Below, one piece after another: positions 8,319-15,092 of a stretch of DNA of 16,140 bases. Under the pieces are notes generated by a model. It made no database searches. It saw only the letters and a list, made by a program, of their open reading frames with translations, and had not been told where the DNA came from. The position numbers were made by a program, and so were the translations under genes. Every line of letters starts with the position of its first letter. The first letter of the stretch is position 1. The DNA comes from CAZAGA01 sp041912175 (lineage in GTDB: Bacteria > Chloroflexota > Anaerolineae > Anaerolineales > UBA4823): positions 1-16,140 of the forward strand of contig JAYRNN010000042.1 of NCBI GenBank assembly GCA_041912175.1, read 5' to 3'.

Positions 8319-9251
8319 ATGCTTGATAAAATTGATCTAAGTAAGAAGATAGATAAAAAGGCATATAAAAAAATTATGCCAGCTTTGGAGGATCGCCTTT
8401 TCGATGTCCAAAAAGTCTCTTGGGATGCAGCCATCCCGGTCGTGATCTTGTTTGAAGGCTGGGACGCGGCTGGTAAAGGCACCTCAATCCAGAGGCTCAC
8501 TACTCCGATCGACCCACGTGGTTATAAACTTTATCCAATCCGGGCTGCCCGCACTCATGAAAAAAAATATCCCTGGCTATGGCGATTCTGGCTGAAAACC
8601 CCCGCGCGCGGAGAGTGGTCTATTTTCGACCGCTCCTGGTATGGGCGGGTGATGGTTGAGCGGGTAGAGAGCTTGATTCCTGAAAATGAGTGGCGGCGCG
8701 CCTATCGAGACATTACAGAATTCGAACGCATGCTGGCGGATGATGGGACGCTCATCATCAAATTCTTTCTGCACATCAGCAAACGCGAGCAGAAGCGCCG
8801 CTTTGAAGAGTTGGCCAAAGATCCAATGACGGCCTGGCACGTCTCTCCAGAAGATTGGGAGCACCATCGCCGTTACGACGACTGGTTGGCAGCGTACGAA
8901 GAAGCGCTTGAAAGCACAGACACAGAATGGGGTCCCTGGACGATCATCGAGGCGACGGACCGCCGCCATACCTGGGTGAAAATTTACCAGACGATCATCA
9001 ATACCCTGGGCGAGCACATGGGGGTGAGTTTTGAACCGCTGCCAAAAATCATCGCCGCTCAAGAACCGGCCGTTGAAACGGACGTTGAAGAAGATCATTT
9101 CGAGGCCGAGCCTAGCGGAGAAGACTCTGACGATGAAAGTCCCTATGGAATCGATGATCAGACCCTTGAAACTGCGATGGCTGCGAGTGAAATCAAGCTT
9201 GCAGAGCCTCAGGATGAATGGAGCCTGGAGCAGCCCAACTCTGAATCGTAG
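8319..9251 (+). CDS. Polyphosphate kinase 2 family protein, acidic C-terminal tail
   Basis: A 310-residue PPK2-family kinase, transferring phosphate between polyphosphate and nucleotides. Walker A is GWDAAGKG (47-54), Walker B FDRSWYGR (103-110, Asp104), and the basic lid segment KREQKRRF is near 155-162. All catalytic motifs look intact. The core ends near 240 and is followed by about 65 acidic, low-complexity residues (many Glu/Asp, runs such as GEDSDDES), which PPK2 cores do not need. The frame is open back to 8052, but those codons run antisense to the regulator gene. The ATG at 8319 has a proper AAAGGAG site and begins at the usual family start. Its motifs sit at the same residue numbers as in the next gene, so the pair is an old tandem duplication. 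Subclass (ADP- or AMP-phosphorylating) cannot be settled from motifs alone. Confidence 0.9.
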   Translation: MLDKIDLSKKIDKKAYKKIMPALEDRLFDVQKVSWDAAIPVVILFEGWDAAGKGTSIQRLTTPIDPRGYKLYPIRAARTHEKKYPWLWRFWLKTPARGEWSIFDRSWYGRVMVERVESLIPENEWRRAYRDITEFERMLADDGTLIIKFFLHISKREQKRRFEELAKDPMTAWHVSPEDWEHHRRYDDWLAAYEEALESTDTEWGPWTIIEATDRRHTWVKIYQTIINTLGEHMGVSFEPLPKIIAAQEPAVETDVEEDHFEAEPSGEDSDDESPYGIDDQTLETAMAASEIKLAEPQDEWSLEQPNSES

Positions 9252-9308
9252 AGGCGGGAAGATGTGATTACCATGATTCGTTTCATGTTTCTTGATTAGG
9301 AGAGGGCT

Positions 9309-10136
9309 ATGTTAAGCACAATCGATACCTCTTTAACCCTTAGCCAGGACGATTATGACCGTTATTTAATAAAATATCAGGTAGCATTACATGCCCTGAC
9401 TTATCAGGTTTACCTGCAACAAAGGCCGGTGGTCATTGTTTTTGAAGGGTGGGATGCCGCGGGCAAAGGCGGCGCGATCCGGCGGGTTACCGAAAAAATT
9501 GACCCGCGTGGATTTTCTGTCTATCCAATCGCCGCGCCAAAAGGCGATGATGCAACTCACCATTATCTGTGGCGTTTTTGGCGGCGCTTACCAGAGGCCG
9601 GTCAGATCGCTATTTTTGACCGAAGCTGGTATGGGCGGGTGATGGTTGAGCGAATAGAGGGTTTTTGCAAAGAAGCAGATTGGAAACGAGCTTTTCGTGA
9701 GATTAATAATTTTGAGCGCCAACTCGTGGATTTTGGCACGATTGTGTTTAAGTTCTGGCTGCACATCAGCGCCGATGAACAATTACGCCGGTTCACCTCA
9801 CGCGCCGATGATAAACTACGTTCTTGGAAGCTGACGGATGAGGATTGGCGCAACCGTGAAAAGTGGGATAAATATGAAGATGCAGTGAACGAAATGCTGC
9901 TCAAGACCAGTACAACGCTTGCCCCCTGGACCATCGTTGAAGGCGACTCAAAGCTGTATGCGCGCATAAAAATCTTAAAAACCATGGTTGATAAATTCAG
10001 CCAGGAACTGGATTATGACCCCTTTGCGGATAAAACTCTGGGCGTAAGCAGCAAAAAAGATAAGAAAGACAAAGACAAGAAGAAAAAGAAGAAAGAGCTG
10101 AATCCGAAGGATAATGATGACGGGGCCGAGGGTTAG
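9309..10136 (+). CDS. Polyphosphate kinase 2 family protein, lysine-rich C-terminal tail
   Basis: A 275-residue PPK2-family kinase. Walker A GWDAAGKG (47-54) and Walker B FDRSWYGR (103-110) are intact. The stretch LWRFWRRLPEAGQIAIFDRS, then FKFWLHISADEQLRRF and TDEDWRNREKWDKYEDAVNE, resembles the catalytic C-terminal half of polyphosphate:AMP phosphotransferase, so AMP-to-ADP (class II-like) activity is plausible. After residue 247 comes a strikingly basic tail with KKDKKDKDKKKKKK, then an acidic end. Polylysine of this kind could hold polyphosphate, or be a target of non-enzymatic lysine polyphosphorylation; both are inferences. An AGGAGAGG ribosome site lies four bases before the ATG. It follows the first PPK2 gene by 57 bases and precedes ppk1 by 57 bases. 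Confidence 0.92.
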   Translation: MLSTIDTSLTLSQDDYDRYLIKYQVALHALTYQVYLQQRPVVIVFEGWDAAGKGGAIRRVTEKIDPRGFSVYPIAAPKGDDATHHYLWRFWRRLPEAGQIAIFDRSWYGRVMVERIEGFCKEADWKRAFREINNFERQLVDFGTIVFKFWLHISADEQLRRFTSRADDKLRSWKLTDEDWRNREKWDKYEDAVNEMLLKTSTTLAPWTIVEGDSKLYARIKILKTMVDKFSQELDYDPFADKTLGVSSKKDKKDKDKKKKKKELNPKDNDDGAEG

Positions 10137-10193
10137 GCTTGTCGCTTCCGAAAAGCCTTACGATTAAAACGGACCAACCATCAGGAGATTTGA

Positions 10194-12344
10194 ATGAGCA
10201 AGGCCGAAAATAAGATTGCTGAAGAGACGCCAATCCTTGCTGAAGCAGCGGAGGAAACGTTAGATTTAGACAACCCACACCTGTTTATTAACCGTGAGTT
10301 GAGTATGTTGGAATTCCAGCGCAGGGTATTGGGAGAAGCCAAAGATGAGACCAACCCATTGCTCGAAAGGGTGAAATTCTTGTCGATCTTGGGTTCCAAC
10401 CTGGACGAGTTCTATATGGTGCGTGTGTCGGGCTTGGTTAAGCAAGTCGATGCTGGCGTACTAGACCTTCCACCAGATGGATTGATGCCCATTGAGCAGT
10501 TGGCTGCTGTTCGCAAAATTAGCTCCCAACTCATGGCTGAGGCTCGAGAGCTTCTACGCGATGATTTATTGCCACAACTCAAGAAGGCTGGGATCGTTAT
10601 CTACGACTACAATCAATTGAATAATCGACAGAGTGGGATTGCCGACCAATATTTTGACGAGGTGGTTTTTCCGGTTCTCACGCCTTTGGCCTTCGACCCA
10701 GGACATCCATTCCCGCACATTTCCAACTTGAGTCTGAACCTGGCAGTCGTGATCCGCGACGAAGATGGTCAAGAGTTATTCGCCCGCGTAAAGGTGCCGG
10801 ATACGCTGCCACGTTTGGTACCACTTAAACGGTCGTCAGGAAGTGTGCGCAAAGACGGAACGCCGCCCAAAAACCATTTTTTCGTTTGGTTGGATCAGTT
10901 GATTGCTGCAAATCTGGAAAAACTCTTTCCGGGTATGGAAATCTTGGAGACACATCCCTTCCGCGTCACCCGCGATGCAGATTTGGCAATCCAGGAATTG
11001 GAAGCTGAGGACCTGTTGGAGACCATGGAGCAAAGCGTACGCCAACGTCGCTTTGGCTCAGTGGTGCGGGTGACTGTCAATAGCTCAATGCCCTCTCGAA
11101 TACGAGATATTCTTTCCGAAAACCTGGAGATTGACCGGCGCGACATTTACTCGATGGATGGGCTGCTCGGGCTGAGTGATATCAAAGAATTGTATAGCCT
11201 GGATCGATATGATTTGAAGGATCCTCCGCTCAAGCAATATATTCCCACTGTCTTACGCGGCGAAACCTACGATGGCAATATCTTCAACATCATCCGCCGT
11301 GAAGATATCCTCTTCCACCATCCGTATGTATCTTTTTTACCCGTAGTAGATTTCTTGAATCAGGCGGCGCGTGATCCTGATGTGATGGCCATTAAGCAAA
11401 CGCTTTATCGGGTAGGGCGCAATTCACCCGTGGTAAAGGCCTTGCTTGAGGCGCGTCAAAACGGTAAACAAGTGGCCGTGTTGGTTGAGCTTAAAGCGCG
11501 TTTTGATGAAGAGAGTAATATTAAGTGGGCCCACATGCTCGAAAGTGAAGGTGTGCACGTTACGTATGGCCTTTTGGGATTGAAAACGCATTCCAAGATT
11601 GCTCTCGTGGTACGCAAAGAAGGGGAGCATATTCGCCGATATATCCATTTGGCCACCGGGAACTATAACGCGGTTACAGCCCAGATTTACGAAGATATCG
11701 GTATGCTTACGAGCGATCGAGAGATCGGCGCAGATGCAACCGATTTGTTCAATTATCTGACTGGCTACTCGGCCAAGAAGGAATACCGAAAACTGCTGGT
11801 CGCACCGGTTAATTTACGCGAACGGATCACTGCCTTAATCCGGCGCGAGATTGAAGTGCAGCGTAATGGTGGAGAAGGCTGCATGATACTAAAAATGAAC
11901 TCCCTGGTTGACCCTCTGATCATCAAGGAGCTCTTCCGCGCCTCTCAAGCTGGGGTGAAAATTAATTTAATCTTGCGCGGGATTTGCTGTTTGCGACCAG
12001 GCATACCAGGCGTCAGCGAGAATATCCGTGTGATCAGCGTTGTTGGGCGTTTCCTCGAACATAGCCGGGTTTACTACTTTCGCAATGGCGGAAATGAGCA
12101 AGTTTACCTGGGCAGCGCCGATCTAATGCCGCGCAATATTGACCGGCGCGTTGAGGTCTTGTTCCCGGTTGAGGACCCGCGTATCATTCGCTATTTACGC
12201 GATGATGTCCTGGAGACCTATTTGATTTCGAACGTAAAGACACGCCAGTTAAAAACAGATGGCGATTATGAAATGTTGACGCCACAGCATGGGCAACCGC
12301 AAGTGAATGTCCAAAGTTGGTTGATCAATTACTATAAACGTTAA
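10194..12344 (+). CDS. ppk1: Polyphosphate kinase 1
   Basis: A 716-residue PPK1, which polymerises the terminal phosphate of ATP into inorganic polyphosphate at the membrane or in granules. After an acidic 25-residue extension, the N domain opens with FINRELSMLEFQRRVL (31-46). The head domain has GSNLDEFYMVRVSG. Two phospholipase-D-like catalytic domains follow. The phosphorylated histidine is His466 in LKTHSKIA, and the second conserved histidine is His623 in GRFLEHSRVYYF. The C-terminal GSADLMPRNIDRRVEVL box (640-656) is intact. Length is usual. An AGGAG ribosome site sits six bases ahead of the ATG. It lies between two PPK2 genes and a CHAD protein, so polyP synthesis and use are encoded together. 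Confidence 0.97.
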   Translation: MSKAENKIAEETPILAEAAEETLDLDNPHLFINRELSMLEFQRRVLGEAKDETNPLLERVKFLSILGSNLDEFYMVRVSGLVKQVDAGVLDLPPDGLMPIEQLAAVRKISSQLMAEARELLRDDLLPQLKKAGIVIYDYNQLNNRQSGIADQYFDEVVFPVLTPLAFDPGHPFPHISNLSLNLAVVIRDEDGQELFARVKVPDTLPRLVPLKRSSGSVRKDGTPPKNHFFVWLDQLIAANLEKLFPGMEILETHPFRVTRDADLAIQELEAEDLLETMEQSVRQRRFGSVVRVTVNSSMPSRIRDILSENLEIDRRDIYSMDGLLGLSDIKELYSLDRYDLKDPPLKQYIPTVLRGETYDGNIFNIIRREDILFHHPYVSFLPVVDFLNQAARDPDVMAIKQTLYRVGRNSPVVKALLEARQNGKQVAVLVELKARFDEESNIKWAHMLESEGVHVTYGLLGLKTHSKIALVVRKEGEHIRRYIHLATGNYNAVTAQIYEDIGMLTSDREIGADATDLFNYLTGYSAKKEYRKLLVAPVNLRERITALIRREIEVQRNGGEGCMILKMNSLVDPLIIKELFRASQAGVKINLILRGICCLRPGIPGVSENIRVISVVGRFLEHSRVYYFRNGGNEQVYLGSADLMPRNIDRRVEVLFPVEDPRIIRYLRDDVLETYLISNVKTRQLKTDGDYEMLTPQHGQPQVNVQSWLINYYKR

Positions 12345-12387
12345 TGGGTTCTCAAGAATGACACAAGCTTCGAAAGTGAGTGAATAA

Positions 12388-14025
12388 ATGGATGATTACC
12401 AGGCTCAGACGGCCTCTCCTGATGAACAACCTTTACCAGTGACAGACCCAAATCAATCTGACGCGTTGCAAGAACTGACTCCTGAGATAGCCTTAGACGA
12501 AGAAGAACAGAAGGGTTCGAACCGTTCACAATTTATCAGTGAGCTGGCTCTGATGCTTTTTGACCAGACCCACGCCTTGCACGAGCTAGACGAGATGAGC
12601 CGGCAGGTGCTTGGCCTGGCAGCGATGATGACCGTCCAGAGCCAGCGTTTAGGTAAAAAAAAGCCTCTTAAAGCGGTCTATAAGTTGATCAAGACTGAAT
12701 TTGGGGATGAGTTGATCCCTGGAGTCGAGGATACGCTCGCCTTGGTCATCGCGCTGCAAACGGATCGCATTCGTAGAAAGGATATCTTCAAATTGGACCT
12801 GTCGCCCATGCGACAGCGGGCGATCCTGACTCTGGCGGCGTTATTGAAGATCGCCGCGGGCCTGGATGCTTCAGAAAGCCAATCGACTCGCATCCAACAT
12901 GTCGCCTTGGCCCCCGAAGGCATGTGGATCGTCGTCAATGGGCCTGACGCTCAAGGGGACGCTGCCGCGGCCGAACATGAAGCTCGTTTATGGGAAAAGA
13001 TTGGTTATCCCAGCCTGGCGATTTTCGAGCCAGCCGAAGCGCAACTCCTTAAGGCTTATTATACGGATAAAGTAGAAATGATCCCGGTGCTGCCTTCCGA
13101 TCCGCTGGCAGAAGCAGGCCGAAAAGTGATGCTCCAGCAGTTCATTGCAATGCTGAGCATGGAAGAGGGGACGCGTAAAGGTGAAGATATTGAAGCGCTG
13201 CACGACATGCGCGTGGCCACGCGCAGACTGCGCGCTTCGTTCGAGGTTTTTGGCGAGGCATTCGAAGCAAAAATACTTAAACCACATTTGAAAGGCTTGC
13301 GTGCAACCGGACGAGCCTTAGGTCAGGTGCGTGATTTGGATGTCTTTATGGAAAAAGCCCAGTTGTATCTGAATGGCCTTCCGCAGGATGAACCGCACGA
13401 CCTTGATTTACTTCTGCAAGCCTGGCAGACTCAGCGTGAGCAAGCACGCGCCTCGATGCTGGATTACTTGGATAGTAAGGAATATCAGAGCTTCAAAGAA
13501 AGCTTTAATATTTTTGTTAATTCACCCGGGGTCGGCGCAGTTCCCCTTCCCAAAGGCAATCCGACGCCCAATCTCGTACGTGAATTGGCGCCAGCCTTGA
13601 TTTACGAACGTCTGGCAGCCGTTCGAGCATATGATGGGGTGATCGCCGGTGCGCCGGTAGAACAACTCCACGCTTTGCGGATCGAATTCAAAAAAATGCG
13701 CTACACCGTCGAATATTTCCGCGATGTACTTGGCCCGCAGTCGAAAATGATCATTAACGAATTCAAGGGCTTGCAAGACCATCTAGGCGACTTAAACGAT
13801 GCCCAGGTAGCGATTCACATTCTGCAGGATTTTCTTAAGGAACAAAGCAGAAAAGCCAAGAGCGGCGAGCAAATCCCCGAGGCGGAAATTCAAGCCATTA
13901 TTGATTACCAGGCATATCGCCAGGCAGAGCGAGACCGGCTGAAAGAAACCTTCCCAGAAGCCTGGGCTCACTTTAATTCTCCAGAATTTATGCAGCAATT
14001 GGCGTTGGCGATTTCTGTTTTGTAA
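12388..14025 (+). CDS. CHAD domain protein with N-terminal degenerate Ppx/GppA HD-like domain
   Basis: A 545-residue two-domain protein. Residues 1-45 are acidic and probably disordered. Residues 47-215 resemble the C-terminal HD-type domain of exopolyphosphatase Ppx/GppA: a helical bundle holding RQRAILTLAALLKIAAGLDASES (key run at 142-164), then a strand segment, but the HD metal-ligand positions are replaced (AAMMTVQSQRL). Residues 236-543 form a CHAD domain, a helical fold known to bind inorganic polyphosphate through basic residues. Its conserved parts are ALHDMRVATRRLRA (270-283), LGQVRDLDVF (311-320), LHALRIEFKKMRYTVEYF (427-444) and LQDHLGDLNDA (462-472). It is probably a non-catalytic polyP-binding or targeting protein. 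The ribosome site is weak (AAGTGAG). It follows ppk1 by 43 bases and sixA lies 17 bases on. Confidence 0.87.
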   Translation: MDDYQAQTASPDEQPLPVTDPNQSDALQELTPEIALDEEEQKGSNRSQFISELALMLFDQTHALHELDEMSRQVLGLAAMMTVQSQRLGKKKPLKAVYKLIKTEFGDELIPGVEDTLALVIALQTDRIRRKDIFKLDLSPMRQRAILTLAALLKIAAGLDASESQSTRIQHVALAPEGMWIVVNGPDAQGDAAAAEHEARLWEKIGYPSLAIFEPAEAQLLKAYYTDKVEMIPVLPSDPLAEAGRKVMLQQFIAMLSMEEGTRKGEDIEALHDMRVATRRLRASFEVFGEAFEAKILKPHLKGLRATGRALGQVRDLDVFMEKAQLYLNGLPQDEPHDLDLLLQAWQTQREQARASMLDYLDSKEYQSFKESFNIFVNSPGVGAVPLPKGNPTPNLVRELAPALIYERLAAVRAYDGVIAGAPVEQLHALRIEFKKMRYTVEYFRDVLGPQSKMIINEFKGLQDHLGDLNDAQVAIHILQDFLKEQSRKAKSGEQIPEAEIQAIIDYQAYRQAERDRLKETFPEAWAHFNSPEFMQQLALAISVL

Positions 14026-14042
14026 AGTCGGAGGGTATCAAG

Positions 14043-14519
14043 ATGATCCTGTATTTTCTGCGGCATGGGTTGGCTGGAGACCGCGAGACCTGGACCGGCG
14101 ATGATGCACTCCGTCCGCTCACAAAAAGAGGCCGGGAACGCCTGGAAGCGGCCGCGCAGCGGCTTAGCGGCTTAAATCTTGGACTGGATTTAATCCTGAC
14201 CAGTCCTTACGCACGCGCTTACCAGACGGCAATAATTTGCGCAAAAGGGCTTAAAAAAACAGATGTGCTGATCCAAGATGACCGGTTGGCGCCAGGTTTT
14301 GGTATTGCTCCGCTGGTGGAAATCCTGAAGGAACACAAAGATGCTGAGAATATATTATTGGTTGGGCATGAGCCCGATTTTAGCGAGGTTGTGTCTGCTT
14401 TGATCGGCGGGGGACGACTTATTTTCAAGAAAGCGGGACTGGCTCGCGTGGAATTAACGAGCCAATCGCCCTTGCAAGGTGAGTTGGCCTGGTTTATTCC
14501 CCCTGGCTTCCTCGGATAA
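14043..14519 (+). CDS. sixA: SixA-type phosphohistidine phosphatase
   Basis: A 158-residue histidine phosphatase (phosphoglycerate-mutase fold) of the SixA group. The catalytic RHG motif is at 7-9 (nucleophile His8), an Arg that binds phosphate is at 58 in SPYARAYQTA, and the second catalytic His109 is in VGHEPDFS. The short length without an insertion is typical of SixA, which removes phosphate from phosphohistidine in HPt domains. No histidine kinase or HPt protein is nearby, so its substrate here is open; location next to a CHAD gene and PPK1, itself a phosphohistidine enzyme, suggests a polyphosphate-linked role (inference). GGAGG lies eight bases before the ATG and the gap from the CHAD gene is 17 bases, so it is very likely in the same transcript. 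Confidence 0.88.
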   Translation: MILYFLRHGLAGDRETWTGDDALRPLTKRGRERLEAAAQRLSGLNLGLDLILTSPYARAYQTAIICAKGLKKTDVLIQDDRLAPGFGIAPLVEILKEHKDAENILLVGHEPDFSEVVSALIGGGRLIFKKAGLARVELTSQSPLQGELAWFIPPGFLG

Positions 14520-14529
14520 AAATTTATCC
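14514..14529. terminator. Weak inverted repeat between sixA and a phosphoribosyltransferase gene
   Basis: GGATAAA and TTTATCC form a seven-base inverted repeat with a two-base centre, followed on plus by TTTTCT. It spans both stop codons of the convergent genes. AT-rich and short-looped, it is a weak terminator at best. Confidence 0.3.
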
Positions 14530-15036
14530 TTTTCTATCTGCGAGAATCACTCGATCCGGGCCGTGCTTGATTTCCCAGGGATAAACAATCCGCGCGTCTG
14601 TTATGGCTGCAAAATAATCCGGCCGGGCCGAGCCAAAAAGGTTGCGATAGGGGTTGAAATGAAACACACAGCTATAGGGGAAACCTCCTGCCGCCTGTAC
14701 CCGTATTTTCACTGAAGTAATCGTACGACCTGAACCCCATACGTCGTCTACAATCAGGGTCTTTCGACTTCGCAGCAGGCGATCTTCCGGGAACTGGATG
14801 AATTGAGGCCAGGCCATCAGTTTCTTATTTTCCATCTCAATTTGAGCTGGAAAATCAACCGCCGCTGTCAAAATGTGAGTGATCCCCATCGCTTCAGCCA
14901 GAAGTCCACCTGGGATAATCCCACCGCGTGTGACCACCACCATGGCGTCAAATTCTTCATCAAATTGCGGCAAGAGATGGTCAATTAAACGATCCACATC
15001 TTCCCAGGTCAGGATTTCGTTGCGCTTGGGTTGCAT
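14524..15036 (-). CDS. Phosphoribosyltransferase (type I PRTase, purine-salvage-like)
   Basis: A 170-residue PRTase-fold protein that would move a ribosyl-5-phosphate from PRPP onto a base. The PRPP-binding loop is LIVDDVWGSGRT (94-105), preceded by the usual two acidic residues. TRGGIIPG (36-43) forms the pyrophosphate loop. The overall order resembles xanthine/hypoxanthine-guanine PRTases (Gpt-like), but the hood region that sets base choice is not diagnostic, so the substrate is unsettled. The ATG has a GAGGAG site upstream. It lies 48 bases after priA on the same strand, with its own promoter-like box at the priA stop, and it converges on sixA with only four bases between the stop codons. 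Confidence 0.85.
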   Translation of the reverse strand: MQPKRNEILTWEDVDRLIDHLLPQFDEEFDAMVVVTRGGIIPGGLLAEAMGITHILTAAVDFPAQIEMENKKLMAWPQFIQFPEDRLLRSRKTLIVDDVWGSGRTITSVKIRVQAAGGFPYSCVFHFNPYRNLFGSARPDYFAAITDARIVYPWEIKHGPDRVILADRKG

Positions 15037-15083
15037 GGAGATCTCCTCAATCTTTAAGAGAGTTGGATTTCAAGAATGCCTAT

Positions 15084-15092
15084 ATTATAGCA
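15084..15092 (-). promoter_or_regulatory. Extended -10 promoter for the phosphoribosyltransferase gene
   Basis: On the minus strand this reads TGCTATAAT, an extended -10 with a perfect TATAAT. It overlaps the priA stop codon. The start would be near 15077, leaving a leader of about 40 bases. No good -35 is seen. It suggests that the PRTase gene can be expressed apart from priA. Confidence 0.45.

Noticed and set aside
10053..10098. A-rich run in the Lys tail of the second PPK2 as a possible programmed frameshift site (AAAAAAG)
   Set aside because: The reading frame is AAA AAA G, not the A AAA AAG arrangement needed for a standard -1 slip, and the zero frame ends normally with a stop before the ppk1 ribosome site.
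10136..10157. GGCTT/AAGCC repeat between the second PPK2 gene and ppk1 as a terminator
   Set aside because: Only five or six pairs with a long loop and no U-run; the genes are more likely co-transcribed.
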